Positions 1 through 8,442 of a DNA stretch of 64,000 nt are shown in pieces; position 1 is the first letter of the stretch, and each line of letters starts with the position of its first letter. Made by a program: the position numbers and the translations under genes. The DNA comes from Verrucomicrobiota bacterium. Its GTDB lineage: Bacteria; Verrucomicrobiota; Verrucomicrobiia; Opitutales; Opitutaceae. The notes below the pieces were generated by a model that was not told the origin of the DNA, searched no databases, and saw nothing but the letters and a program-made list of their open reading frames with translations. The stretch lies in NCBI GenBank assembly GCA_023399155.1, contig JAEWQP010000028.1, positions 62,001 through 126,000 of the forward strand, written 5' to 3'.

Positions 1-597
1 CTGGCCCGCGGCCGCCGCGGGAGCGGGGGCCGGAGGCTTGGGCGCCTTGGCGGCGGCCTCGATATCCGCGCGGACAATACGGCCTCCGGGACCGCTGCCG
101 GTCACGCTCGTCGTATCCACATTGAGCTCGGCCGCGAGTTTGCGCGCGAGCGGGGAAATCTTCTGGCGCTCACCCGGCGCGGCCTGCTCGCCCGCCGGCT
201 CGGCGGCGATCGGCGCGGGGCGCGATACCGACGTCGGCGCCGGTGCGGCGGGGGCGGGGGCCGGTGCGGCGGGTTTCGACTCCGCCTTCTTAGGCTCCTC
301 CTTTTTCGGCGCCGGCGCGGCCGGAGCCGGGCTCTTCTCGGGAAGCTCGACCTTTTCGCCCGGCTTGCCGATCGCGCAGATCGGCGCGCCCACCGCGACC
401 TGCTCGCCGACGGCGACGATCTGTTTGAGCAGCACGCCGTCCTCGAAGACCTCCATCTCCATGGTCGCCTTGTCGGTCTCGATCTCGGCAATCTTGTCGC
501 CGGAGGAGACCTTGTCCCCTTCCTTCTTGAGCCAGGTGACGAGCGTGCCGACCGACATCGTGTCGCTCAGCTTCGGCATTTCGATGATGGTGGCCAT
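1..597 (-). CDS. pdhC: Pyruvate dehydrogenase E2 (dihydrolipoamide acetyltransferase), N-terminal part, cut by window edge
   Basis: E2 core subunit of the pyruvate dehydrogenase complex, which passes the acetyl group from E1 to CoA through a swinging lipoyl arm. Only about 199 N-terminal residues are in the window; the catalytic acyltransferase domain lies beyond the left edge. Seen: a lipoyl domain (about residues 1-80) with the lipoylation lysine in the context ETDKATME (Lys43), an Ala/Pro/Lys-rich mobile linker (about 88-145), and a peripheral subunit-binding domain (about 146-182, with SPLARKLAAE and GPGGRI). The ATG at 595-597 gives the family-typical start MATIIEMPKLSDTM. It is the last visible gene of a pdhA-pdhB-pdhC operon, 131 nt after pdhB. 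The leader is pyrimidine-rich and has no Shine-Dalgarno. Confidence 0.95.
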   Translation of the reverse strand, partial: MATIIEMPKLSDTMSVGTLVTWLKKEGDKVSSGDKIAEIETDKATMEMEVFEDGVLLKQIVAVGEQVAVGAPICAIGKPGEKVELPEKSPAPAAPAPKKEEPKKAESKPAAPAPAPAAPAPTSVSRPAPIAAEPAGEQAAPGERQKISPLARKLAAELNVDTTSVTGSGPGGRIVRADIEAAAKAPKPPAPAPAAAAGQ

Positions 598-604
598 GGG
601 TGTG

Positions 605-728
605 GAGAAAGGCTGAAAGACTGAAGGGCTGAAAGGCTGAAGGAGAAACTGGTAACGATAACCTCGCGCGAAAGGCGTCTTGGAAGGATTGAAGCTCGCT
701 ACCCGCTACTCACTGCTCGCTCCTCGAC
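605..728. repeat. Short-period repeat arrays in the pdhB-pdhC gap
   Basis: The 131-nt gap inside the pdh operon is nearly all short-period repeat. Positions 605-645 hold about four GA-rich 8-mers of the form AAGGCTGA, with single-base variants such as AAGACTGA and AGGGCTGA. Positions 694-726 hold 7-mers of the form GCTCGCT / ACCCGCT / ACTCACT. The two arms are not complementary to each other. In the mRNA (minus strand) the first array becomes a pyrimidine-rich tract that ends about 8 nt before the pdhC ATG, where a Shine-Dalgarno would normally lie. Confidence 0.8.
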
Positions 729-1703
729 TCAGCATATCGACTTCACCGCCTCGATCACGCGGTGGGCGTCGGGCAGTTGGAGCTTTTCCAGCGGCATCGA
801 GTAAACCTGCGGAGCGTCGAGGGCGGAGACGCGCTTGACCGGGGCATCGAGGTCGTCGAACGCCTTGTCCTGGATCATGAACGCAATCTGCGCGTCCACG
901 CCGCAGAACGGCTTGTTCTCCTCGACCAGGACCACGCGGTGGGTCTTGCGCACGGAGGCGAGCACCGTCTCCTCGTCGAGCGGCCGGATCGAGCGCAAGT
1001 CCACCACCTCGGCGGAGATGTCGTGATCGGCCTGCAGCATTTCCGCCGCCTTTAGTGCGGTGATCACGGCGCGACCGTGGGCGATGATCGAGACATCGGT
1101 GCCCTCGCGCTTGATGTCGGCTTTGCCGAGCGGGATCACGTACTCCTCCTCGGGCACCTCCCACTTCTCGTTGTAGAGAATGGTGTTCTCCATCACGTAG
1201 ACGGGATCGTTGTCCCGGATCGCGGCCTTCATCAGGCCCTTGGCGTCGTAAGCCGTCGCCGGGCACACGACCTTGAGGCCGGGCGTGTTGGCGATGAAGT
1301 TCTCCGGCGTGTGGGAATGCGTCGCGCCCACGGCCGTGCCGCCGTTGGCGGGTCCGCGGATGACGATCGGGCAATGCATCAATCCGCCGGACATGTAGCG
1401 CACGTTGGCGGCGTTGTTGATCATCTGGTCGAAGGCGACGTAGGCGAAGGACCAGAACATCAGTTCCATCACGGGCCGCACGCCGAGGAGCGAGGCGCCG
1501 ATGCCGATGCCGACGAAGCCGGCCTCGGAGATGGGCGTGTCGATGATCCGCTTCGGGCCGAAGCGCTCGAGGAGACCCTCGGTGACCTTGTAGGCGCCGT
1601 TGAACTGGGCGACTTCCTCGCCCATGATGATCACGTTCTCGTCGCGAGTGAGCTCCTCGGCGAGGGCATCGTTGAGCGCCTGGCGGTAGGTGATGAGAGG
1701 CAT
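729..1703 (-). CDS. pdhB: Pyruvate dehydrogenase E1 component, beta subunit
   Basis: Beta chain of the alpha2beta2 E1 enzyme, which decarboxylates pyruvate with thiamine diphosphate and acetylates the E2 lipoyl arm in the cytoplasm. It has 324 residues, the usual length. Seen: transketolase-type pyrimidine-binding domain (about 1-180, opening MPLITYRQALNDALAEEL, with IMGEEVAQFNGAYKVTEGL and ATHSHTPENF) and the C-terminal transketolase domain (about 195-320, with DVSIIAHGRAV and DLRSIRPLDEETV). Middle gene of pdhA-pdhB-pdhC. A 7-mer repeat array starts within a few bases upstream of the ATG and leaves no Shine-Dalgarno. Confidence 0.95.
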   Translation of the reverse strand: MPLITYRQALNDALAEELTRDENVIIMGEEVAQFNGAYKVTEGLLERFGPKRIIDTPISEAGFVGIGIGASLLGVRPVMELMFWSFAYVAFDQMINNAANVRYMSGGLMHCPIVIRGPANGGTAVGATHSHTPENFIANTPGLKVVCPATAYDAKGLMKAAIRDNDPVYVMENTILYNEKWEVPEEEYVIPLGKADIKREGTDVSIIAHGRAVITALKAAEMLQADHDISAEVVDLRSIRPLDEETVLASVRKTHRVVLVEENKPFCGVDAQIAFMIQDKAFDDLDAPVKRVSALDAPQVYSMPLEKLQLPDAHRVIEAVKSIC

Positions 1704-1704
1704 G

Positions 1705-1853
1705 GAAGAAAGGCGAAAGGCTAGAGGCGAAAGGCGAAAGGACTGAAGGTGGTGGGAGGTGTGGGTGCGGAGGGCTCGGGGACTGAAAACTTCGGGGCGA
1801 ACGTGGTGTCTGCGAATTCCGGCGGCGTTCAGCCTTTCAGTCCTTCAGCCCTT
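1705..1853. repeat. Paired short-period repeat arms (locus A) in the pdhA-pdhB gap
   Basis: The left arm (1705-1749) is a GA-rich 7-mer array with consensus GAAAGGC, including a TAGAGGC variant, ending in GGACTGAAGG. The right arm (1828-1853) is CT-rich (CAGCCTTTCAGTCCTTCAGC). They are opposite-strand versions of the same kind of unit and share a complementary core around TTCAGTCCTT, so the pdh transcript could fold into a stem with a loop of about 78 nt. Together they fill the gap between pdhA and pdhB. Confidence 0.75.
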
Positions 1854-1858
1854 CCCGA

Positions 1859-2959
1859 TCAGTCGTTGAAGAACAATTTGCCCTGGGACGTGCGCTTGTC
1901 GGGGTTGTCGGTTTCCCAATACACGTCGCGGAAGATCTCCTCCGGCGGCGGGAACGGGCTCTCGTCGGCGAACTTCGCGGATGCCTCGGCCTCGGCGCGC
2001 GCGTCGGCATCGAGCTTGTCGGCCGTCGCCTCGTCGAGCGTGCCGTCGGCCAGCAGATCGTTGCGCAGGAGATTGAGCGGGTCGTGCCTGGCCTTGTATT
2101 CCTCAACCTCCGACTTGTCGCGGTACTTCTCCGGGTCCGACATCGAGTGACCCCGGTAGCGGTAGGTATCCATTTCCAGGAGCGTGGGGCGGCAGGACTC
2201 GTGGGCGCGCTTCATCGCCTCCCAGGTGCGGGCGCGGACCTCGTAGATGTTGGCGCCGTTGAGGACCTCCCAGTCCATGGCGTAGCCGTCCGCGCGCTTG
2301 GCCAGCGGCGTGGCGGCCGACGAGCGGGCGAGGGAGGTGCCCATCGAGTAGCCGTTGTTCTCGATGATGAAGACAACGGGCAGCGACCAGAGCGAAGCGA
2401 GGTTGAGGGCCTCCGCAAAGGCGCCCTGGTTGACGGCGCCGTCGCCGAGGAAGCACAGGCACGAGCCCTTCAGGCCGCGGTACTTCAGACCGAACGCGAG
2501 CCCGGCCCCGAGCGGCGTCTGGCCGCCGACGATGCCGTGGCCGCCCCAGAAATTCTTGTCCGGCGCAAAATAGTGCATCGAGCCGCCCTTGCCCTTGGAG
2601 CAGCCGGTGTACTTGCCCTGCAGCTCGGCCATGCACTCGTTCATGCTCATGCCGACGGCGAGGGCGTGACCGTGGTCGCGGTAGGCGGTGATGTAGTGGT
2701 CGTGCTGGCCCTTGAGGGAAACCGTGCCGACGGCGACCGACTCCTGGCCGATGTAGAGGTGGAGGAACCCGCCGATCTTGCCCTGCTGGTAGACGCGCAG
2801 CGTGCGTTCCTCGAAGCGGCGGATGCGCACCATTTGCCGGAACAGGTCGATGCGCTGCTCCCGGGTGAGCTCGGCGTTGATCGGGGCGTCTTTGTGCGAG
2901 AGTCCGGCAGCCGGTTTGGCGGCGGATTCGGCGGGCGTGGCGGTGGCTTTCTTGGTCAC
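1859..2959 (-). CDS. pdhA: Pyruvate dehydrogenase E1 component, alpha subunit
   Basis: Alpha chain of the thiamine-diphosphate-dependent E1 enzyme of pyruvate dehydrogenase. 366 residues. Seen: the thiamine diphosphate motif from GDGAVNQG (from residue 172) to ENN (200-202), the family segments GFLHLYIGQESVAVG and GKGGSMHYF, and the regulatory-loop region YRYRGHSMSDPEKYR. An Ala/Lys-rich extension of about 25 residues precedes the conserved core. The start codon is GTG (2957-2959). The leader is pyrimidine-rich (CTTTTTCCAACCTCC) with no Shine-Dalgarno. First gene of the operon. Confidence 0.96.
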   Translation of the reverse strand: MTKKATATPAESAAKPAAGLSHKDAPINAELTREQRIDLFRQMVRIRRFEERTLRVYQQGKIGGFLHLYIGQESVAVGTVSLKGQHDHYITAYRDHGHALAVGMSMNECMAELQGKYTGCSKGKGGSMHYFAPDKNFWGGHGIVGGQTPLGAGLAFGLKYRGLKGSCLCFLGDGAVNQGAFAEALNLASLWSLPVVFIIENNGYSMGTSLARSSAATPLAKRADGYAMDWEVLNGANIYEVRARTWEAMKRAHESCRPTLLEMDTYRYRGHSMSDPEKYRDKSEVEEYKARHDPLNLLRNDLLADGTLDEATADKLDADARAEAEASAKFADESPFPPPEEIFRDVYWETDNPDKRTSQGKLFFND

Positions 2960-3082
2960 GATGGGGACGCGGTGGAGGTTGGAAAAAGAATAGAAGTTGC
3001 GGCGGGTGCGCTTGTTATCAAGTCGATACTCCCGTCTGCCCGGGGGCGTTTCGCATGTGGTTAATGCGCCAGGGGCGCAACA

Positions 3083-3634
3083 TTAGGCGCCGTCAGGGCG
3101 ACGCGGGGCGGGCGTGGCGGCGGCATGCGCTTGGCCAGGCAGGACCTGTTCGAGGGCGATTTCCAGCGGCCGACCCGGAGTGCAATCCGCGCGCAATGCC
3201 ACGAACCCGTCGCGGTGCCGGTCGTAGAGCGGCCACAGCCCGGTGCGATCGGTCTCCGGCAGCGCGAGCCCGTCGACCTGCTCGCGCGTGAAGAACCCGA
3301 AACGCCCTTCCACGATGGTGGGTGGCAGTTCCTCGATCCGGCGGCGGCAGATGAACAGAAACATGAGCCAGTGCGCACCGCCCTCGTAGGCGCGTTCGGC
3401 GACCATGGCGAAGAGGTGAAACTCCTCGGGCGCGCAGGCCAGGCCGACTTCCTCGAGGGTCTCCCGCGCTGCGCATTGGTGGGGCGATTCCCCAAGGCTG
3501 GTCTCGAGTTTGCCGCCGATCGGGCTCCATTGCCCGGCATTCGGCGCCTTGGCCCGCTCGATCAGCAGGTGCCGTCCGGCCGAATCCTGCAGGAAGACCA
3601 ACACGCTCAACTTGTGCGGGAGCACGGCAGCCAT
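3083..3634 (-). CDS. NUDIX hydrolase
   Basis: Predicted nucleoside-diphosphate-X pyrophosphohydrolase of unknown substrate, 183 residues from the ATG at 3632-3634. The NUDIX box is readable as GGKLETSLGE followed by SPHQCAARETLEEVGL. Compared with the consensus GX5EX7REUXEEXGU there are two extra residues between the first glycine and the first glutamate, so the box is slightly atypical; the REXXEEXG metal-binding core is intact. An open frame continues upstream to 3883, but that part is low-complexity and the fold starts naturally at MAAVLPHKLSVLVFLQD. Lies downstream of the pdh operon and is transcribed the same way. Substrates such as 8-oxo-dGTP or ADP-ribose cannot be distinguished from sequence. 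Confidence 0.85.
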   Translation of the reverse strand: MAAVLPHKLSVLVFLQDSAGRHLLIERAKAPNAGQWSPIGGKLETSLGESPHQCAARETLEEVGLACAPEEFHLFAMVAERAYEGGAHWLMFLFICRRRIEELPPTIVEGRFGFFTREQVDGLALPETDRTGLWPLYDRHRDGFVALRADCTPGRPLEIALEQVLPGQAHAAATPAPRRPDGA

Positions 3635-3999
3635 GCCGCGAGCAAGGCGCAATCCCCGGCGACCTGAAAGGCTGAAGCATCGCGGCCACTGCTCCCAGAC
3701 GCCTCGAGTTTGGCACGAAAGGCCGTCCGACGCGCGACGGCGCGGCGATTCGGGGCTCCGCGCGCACCCTGCGTTTGACCCCATCGGCCGACCGATCGGC
3801 ACGCCCATCGGACACCCAATCGCAGGTCGGGCCGGTTGAGAAAGTCGGCGAGAGTGAGCGTGCGCCGGGAGCGCGGCGCGCACCGTCTGCGGCTCAAAAT
3901 GGGTTCCAACTCAGGGCGACTCCCGGGCGGAGCTAGGGTTTTCACCGCATATTTTCTATTTACAGGGCAATAGAGGCGGACTGATGCTGCGAGGACGTC
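3635..3999. other. Intergenic region upstream of the pilus operon
   Basis: 365 bases between the divergent NUDIX and pilus genes; no gene seen. It holds a short GAAAGGCTGAAG fragment (3666-3677) like the arrays in the pdh operon, and a cluster of CGATCGG / CCATCGG words at about 3780-3822, some overlapping as palindromes, which could be a regulator site. Just before the pilus operon, 3948-3970 is the only AT-rich stretch and the likeliest place for its promoter, though I cannot assign clean -35 and -10 boxes. Confidence 0.5.
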
Positions 4000-4626
4000 A
4001 TGCAGGCCTGTTTTGCACCCCGGAAACTCCTCGCAACGTGTGTGGCCCTCATCCTTGCCGTGTCGGCGGGGGCCGGATTCGCGAGGGCCCAGGCCAGCGC
4101 CGGCGAGGGCGCCCGCGTGGAGGTGCAGACCGTGCGGTTCGGCCAGGCGCGCGCACCCGGCGGAGGCGACGGATGGATCGAGGCGGTGGTGGAGCTCAAC
4201 GTCACGCCAGCGGTCGACGGCGGCGTGTATTCGCGCTGGGCGGACAGCGTGCGCGTCGGGCTCAGCATCGGCATCCGCACCCGGGCGGGCGAGTACGCGT
4301 TCTATCGAGCCGCCGCCGAGGCGGTGGCGCTCGAGGCGGGGCGCGCGTCGTTCCGGTTTTATCTTCCGCCGGAGATCAGCCGTCGTGAACAACTCAACTC
4401 GGCCGAGCCCTACGCGTGGCTGGTCGACCTGTCCGTGGGCGGGACGCCCCTCGCGGCGGGACCGCGCCAGGTCTCCGCGGTGCTGGGCACCGCCGACGCC
4501 TTGCGCAGTTTCAAGGACCGCGTCACGCGCAGCGCGACCACGCACGACGGCATCCTGGTGCCGCAGTTCGAGTCCCCCTTTGCCCTGGCCTACGCGGGCG
4601 ACACCCCGACTTTCGTGCGGCGCTGA
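4000..4626 (+). CDS. Amuc_1102-like exported protein of the pilus cluster
   Basis: Exported protein of 208 residues with a clear signal peptide (about 1-30: KLLATCVALILAVSAGAG then ARAQA). The rest is a compact beta-rich domain without a motif I can name. It is the first gene of five, followed by a PilM-like protein, two small membrane-anchored proteins and a secretin. This is the reverse of the order Amuc_1098-1102 in Akkermansia muciniphila, and position plus size match Amuc_1102. Probable role: periplasmic accessory of a type-IV-pilus-like machine (inference). The start is supported by GAGGA about 8 nt upstream of the ATG. Confidence 0.75.
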   Translation: MQACFAPRKLLATCVALILAVSAGAGFARAQASAGEGARVEVQTVRFGQARAPGGGDGWIEAVVELNVTPAVDGGVYSRWADSVRVGLSIGIRTRAGEYAFYRAAAEAVALEAGRASFRFYLPPEISRREQLNSAEPYAWLVDLSVGGTPLAAGPRQVSAVLGTADALRSFKDRVTRSATTHDGILVPQFESPFALAYAGDTPTFVRR

Positions 4627-4704
4627 GGCGCGGCGGATGTCCCTCCCACGTCGCATGTCGCGTCCCAGCGCACCCGCCCCGGCCGGTCTCTCGAGCCTGT
4701 CCTG

Positions 4705-6435
4705 ATGGCCATCCGCTTTCCACCCGTTCTGGCGATCGATTGCGGGGCGAGCCGCGTCAGCGCGACGTCGTTCGGCGCGACCACGGAGGGCGTGCCGGTC
4801 GTGCGCGCCGTGCTGGTCGAACCGCTTGAGACTGATCCGGCCGACGACCTCCAGTGGGCGCGGGCCGTGGGCGATGCCATCCGCCGCATCGTGACGCAAC
4901 GTCGCGTGCGCGGCGTCGTGACGCTGATCGTGCCCGGGCATCTCACGCTGACGAAATTCATCCGCGTACCGCACGTCGACGAGGCGCGCCGCGAGAAGAT
5001 CATCCAGTTCGAAGCCCGGCAGAACATCCCGTACCCGCTGGAAGAAGTCGTCTGGGATTATCAGATCGTCTACGACGACGGCGTCGACCTCGAGGTCGCG
5101 CTCTGCGCCATCAAGCTCGATATCGTGCAGGCCCTGCTCACGGAGTGCCGCGATGCCGGCATCGAGCCCGCCGTGATCGAGCCCTCCGCCATGGCGCAGG
5201 TCAACGCCCTGCGCTTCTGTTTCCCGCAGGCCCGCCAGAGCACGCTGCTCATCAATATCGGGGCGCGCTCGAGCAACCTCGTGTTTTTCCGCGAGGACCG
5301 GTTCTTCATCCGCAATATCACCCTCGGCGGGGCAACTGTCACGCAGGCGCTGGCGGACGAACTCGGCACCGGCCTCGCCGATGCCGAGCGGACCAAGCGC
5401 GACTTGAGCACGCGCAGCGCCGACGACGCCGTGGCTCCGGCTGTGGCGACCGCTTACGACAACGCCCGGCACAGTTTCGCCGGCCGGCTGGCGCTGGAGG
5501 TCACGCGCTCGATCGCCAATTTCCGCCGCCAGGGTGGGGGCGAGGCGCCGGTCGCGGTCTATCTCACGGGCGCCGGCTCGACCATGCCGGAGTTTGCCGG
5601 CGTGTTGGCCGAAAAGCTGAAGCTCCCGGTGCAGCCCTACGAACCGTTGCGCGGCGTGCCGATCGATCCGCACGCCGTGGAGGGCGAGATCCGTTCCGCA
5701 GGGCACCTTATCGGCGAGTCCGTCGGCTCCGCCCTGCGGGTGTTCGATCAGGGCCTTGCGGCGGTCAACCTGCTCCCGACTTACGTGCTGGAGGCGCGCG
5801 CCTTCCGGCGCCGTGTGCCATTCCTGCTCGGCGGCCTGGCCTTCGCCGCCGGTGCGCTCGCCGTCGGTCTGCTCATCGGCTGGGTCACGGCCGTGGCGCT
5901 GGAGGAAAAAATCGCCACGCTCGAGGATCAGGCCCGGCCCCTCCGGCGCTACGCGTCCGACATCCAGCGCGTGCGCGGCGAGGTCGACACCCTGCGCCAG
6001 GAGATCGCCGGCATCAAGGGTCTGGTGGATACGAAGGCCAATTGGATCTCGTTCTTCCACGATCTCCAGGACCGCCTGGTCAAGGTCGAGGACGTCTGGC
6101 TCGACAAGGTCCAGGTCATTCGTCCCCAGAACGAAGTGCGGACGAGCGTCCTCGCCAGCACCATCTTCGCCCCGCTCGCGCGCCAGGCCCAGGAGCCGCC
6201 CGCCGGCCAGCAGCCGCAGACGCTCCGCCTCAATCTCACCGGGCGCCTGCTCGACAAGAACAACCCGCTTTCGAAGGTCAGCCTCGAGTCGCAGAACCGC
6301 GTGAAGACATTGCTCACCAGCTTCGTCGAGTCGGACTTCATCCTCTCCATCGAGAATGAGCGCTTCGACACCTCGCAGCCCGGCATCCTCAAGTTTGACT
6401 TCATCCTGGTGATCGATCCGAAACGCCCACTCTAG
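4705..6435 (+). CDS. pilM: PilM-like actin-fold protein fused to a PilN-like membrane segment (Amuc_1101-like)
   Basis: 576 residues. The first roughly 350 form a PilM-type actin/FtsA-like ATPase (LAIDCGASRVSATSF near the N-terminus; PFEARQNIPYPLEEVVWDYQ-like region; TLLINIGARSSNLVFF; VYLTGAGSTMPEF). A single membrane segment follows (about 370-395, VPFLLGGLAFAAGALAVGLL), then a coiled coil (EEKIATLEDQARPLRR) and a beta-alpha domain like periplasmic PilN. So PilM and PilN, separate proteins in classical type IV pili, appear as one chain: cytoplasmic ring protein, membrane anchor and periplasmic part. It starts 78 nt after the preceding gene and is followed 5 nt later by the Amuc_1100-like gene. 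Confidence 0.85.
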   Translation: MAIRFPPVLAIDCGASRVSATSFGATTEGVPVVRAVLVEPLETDPADDLQWARAVGDAIRRIVTQRRVRGVVTLIVPGHLTLTKFIRVPHVDEARREKIIQFEARQNIPYPLEEVVWDYQIVYDDGVDLEVALCAIKLDIVQALLTECRDAGIEPAVIEPSAMAQVNALRFCFPQARQSTLLINIGARSSNLVFFREDRFFIRNITLGGATVTQALADELGTGLADAERTKRDLSTRSADDAVAPAVATAYDNARHSFAGRLALEVTRSIANFRRQGGGEAPVAVYLTGAGSTMPEFAGVLAEKLKLPVQPYEPLRGVPIDPHAVEGEIRSAGHLIGESVGSALRVFDQGLAAVNLLPTYVLEARAFRRRVPFLLGGLAFAAGALAVGLLIGWVTAVALEEKIATLEDQARPLRRYASDIQRVRGEVDTLRQEIAGIKGLVDTKANWISFFHDLQDRLVKVEDVWLDKVQVIRPQNEVRTSVLASTIFAPLARQAQEPPAGQQPQTLRLNLTGRLLDKNNPLSKVSLESQNRVKTLLTSFVESDFILSIENERFDTSQPGILKFDFILVIDPKRPL

Positions 6436-6440
6436 CCTGC

Positions 6441-7448
6441 GTGAAACGCATCCGACGCCATCCCGTGTTTTCCGCCATGGTGGCGACCGTCCTGGTCGCG
6501 ATCGCGGCGGAGGCATGGTTCTTTTTCGCGCTGCGCCGCGAGGAGCGTGCGCTGGAGCTGGAGCTGAACCAGCGGGTGGCGGAGATCGAGCGCCTGCAGC
6601 GCCAGCGACCCGGCCCGACGGATGAAAACCTCCGCCGCGCGCGCGACGATTTCGCGCAGCACGCCGAGGTGCTGACGACGATGTTGCGATCGCTCAACGC
6701 CTCCGGGCCCGACGAACTCGAGTACTTCAAGGGCGAACCGGTCGGGCGCACGGAGGCGTTTTTCGACATCGCCCAGTTCGTCGACGCCATGCGCGCCCAT
6801 GCCGCCAAGTCAGGCGTGCTGATTCGTCCCGACGAACGCTTCGGATTTGCCGCCTACACGCACGAGGGCCCGGAAGCCGAATTGATCCGGCCCGTCTATC
6901 GGCAGCGCCGGATCGTCGAGTACCTGCTCGGCGCGCTCTTCCCCGCGCGCCCGCGCACGCTGGTCTCGGTGCAGCGCGAGGATCCGGCCACGATCAGCCA
7001 GAGCGCGGACAAGGCGGCGGGAAAACCTGCGGCCGCGGCAGCGCGTTCGCCCCAGACGTTCGCCGGGGCTGCCGGACGCGGCGCCTCGGGCGAGGGCGGG
7101 CCCGTCGCCGAGATCTTCACCATCGATCCCCAGGTGAGCGCGCGCACGCCGGGTTATGTGGATACGATGGCGTTTCGCCTGATCTTCACCGGGCAGACGT
7201 CGAGCCTGCGTGGTTTTATGAATACGCTGGCCATGCCCGAGATCCCGCTCGTCGTGCGATCCGTCGAGGTCGAACCGCTGCGGCCAGCCACCGCGTCCGG
7301 GCGTTCCGGCGGGGCCACGGGCGACTCGGGTGGCCCGTCCGCCGATCTCCCCATCGTGGCCGACAACGAGTCGCGTTTCGTCGTCACGGTGGAACTCTTC
7401 GAGGTGAAGCTCCGCGCACCCGAAGCCGCCACGGTGGCCAACCCCTGA
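6441..7448 (+). CDS. Amuc_1100-like membrane-anchored protein of the pilus cluster
   Basis: 335 residues beginning with a GTG codon 5 nt after pilM. Seen: a short basic N-terminus (MKRIRRH), one membrane helix (about 9-28, VFSAMVATVLVAIAAEAWFF), a coiled coil (REERALELELNQRVAEIERL), then a periplasmic alpha/beta region with a Gly/Ala/Pro-rich low-complexity stretch near 195-225. Layout and position between the PilM-like gene and the Amuc_1099-like gene match Amuc_1100 of Akkermansia, the outer-membrane protein studied for TLR2 signalling and improved host metabolism; its fold has been compared with PilO/GspM-type proteins. Overall sequence identity cannot be judged here, so orthology rests on gene order, length and topology. 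Confidence 0.75.
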   Translation: MKRIRRHPVFSAMVATVLVAIAAEAWFFFALRREERALELELNQRVAEIERLQRQRPGPTDENLRRARDDFAQHAEVLTTMLRSLNASGPDELEYFKGEPVGRTEAFFDIAQFVDAMRAHAAKSGVLIRPDERFGFAAYTHEGPEAELIRPVYRQRRIVEYLLGALFPARPRTLVSVQREDPATISQSADKAAGKPAAAAARSPQTFAGAAGRGASGEGGPVAEIFTIDPQVSARTPGYVDTMAFRLIFTGQTSSLRGFMNTLAMPEIPLVVRSVEVEPLRPATASGRSGGATGDSGGPSADLPIVADNESRFVVTVELFEVKLRAPEAATVANP

Positions 7449-7454
7449 GCTGCG

Positions 7455-8366
7455 ATGCGCGCGATCCTCCGGCACTACGACAAGGTCCTGCTCGGGCTCG
7501 GTGTGCTCGTGTTTCTGCTCACCGGCGCGTTTGGGACGCTGCGCCTGCGCAAGCTCGATGAGATCGCCTCGCGCAATCCCGCCGCAGGCATCGAGCCCGC
7601 GCGCTACGAGGTGGAGAAAGCATTCGTGCCCGCGATCGAGACCGTGAGCTGGGGCGAAGCGCCGACTCAATCCCGCGGAGCGGAGTGGCGCTACGACGTG
7701 TTCACGCCCCCCGTCATCTACTACAACCCGACGACCGGCAGCTTCACGGTCACCCCGCCGGTCAATGCCGAGCCCGTCGCCGTCGCGCGCAACGACGCGC
7801 CCTACGACATCGAGCTCATGGCCGTGCGGCAGGAGCCCTACCGGGTGCAACTCGTCGGCTACGTCGGCGCGCCAGACAACCCGATCGCGACGTTCGAGAT
7901 CGTGGATACAGGGGAGACGGTGATCGGTCGCCCGGGCAAGGTTTTCGAGAAGCAGGAGTTCACGCTGCGGAGCCTGGACCTGCGCCGGATCACCACGCCC
8001 GCAGGCGAGGGGATGCCCGTGATCGAGAATGTCGCGGTCGCCGTGATCATCGACGAGCGCACCGGCCGCGAGGAGGTGCTGACCAACCGCGAGCGCAAGA
8101 TGATGCCGCGCCTGCAGGCGACCTTCCGCCTCAATGTCTACCCCGGCGAGACCCGCCTCATCCGCGAAGGCAGCACGATCGAGGTCAACGGCCAGGTCTA
8201 CCTCGTGACCCAGCTCTCTCTGCATCCGCCGCAGGCCGTCGTTTCCCGGCGATCGCGCGATGCCCTGGGGCCGTCGGAGTCGCGTGTGCTCATGCCTGCG
8301 ACCGGCGGCGCCGGCGCGGAAACCTCCACCCGGCGCTCTTCCAGTATTGTGCCGGCGCCTGAGTAG
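7455..8366 (+). CDS. Amuc_1099-like membrane-anchored protein of the pilus cluster
   Basis: 303 residues, ATG 6 nt after the preceding stop. Seen: a membrane helix at the N-terminus (about 9-28, KVLLGLGVLVFLLTGAFGTL), then a periplasmic region with VFTPPVIYYNPTTGSFTVTPP and two beta-rich halves (about 110-160 and 165-265) that look like paired small beta domains (FEIVDTGETVIGRPGKVFEK; FRLNVYPGETRLIREGSTIE). The tail is Ser/Arg-rich and probably disordered. It sits immediately before the secretin, as Amuc_1099 sits beside Amuc_1098. Likely an inner-membrane protein helping to assemble or connect to the secretin, a PilP-like role by position only. Confidence 0.7.
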   Translation: MRAILRHYDKVLLGLGVLVFLLTGAFGTLRLRKLDEIASRNPAAGIEPARYEVEKAFVPAIETVSWGEAPTQSRGAEWRYDVFTPPVIYYNPTTGSFTVTPPVNAEPVAVARNDAPYDIELMAVRQEPYRVQLVGYVGAPDNPIATFEIVDTGETVIGRPGKVFEKQEFTLRSLDLRRITTPAGEGMPVIENVAVAVIIDERTGREEVLTNRERKMMPRLQATFRLNVYPGETRLIREGSTIEVNGQVYLVTQLSLHPPQAVVSRRSRDALGPSESRVLMPATGGAGAETSTRRSSSIVPAPE

Positions 8367-8442
8367 TTCTACCTGTTTCAGCCAATCCTGCCTGGCGGGA
8401 AACCCCTCAGCCACCCCGGCCCGCCTGAACCTCGCCCACATC

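Noticed and set aside
605..728. CRISPR array
   Set aside because: The unit is 7-8 bp with no spacers; no cas genes in the window. No other candidate array was seen.
3607..6516. 969-codon open frame on the minus strand across the pilus genes
   Set aside because: Antisense shadow of the 1102-like and PilM-like genes. Product is Arg/His/Asp-rich with no motif; long antisense frames are expected at this GC level.
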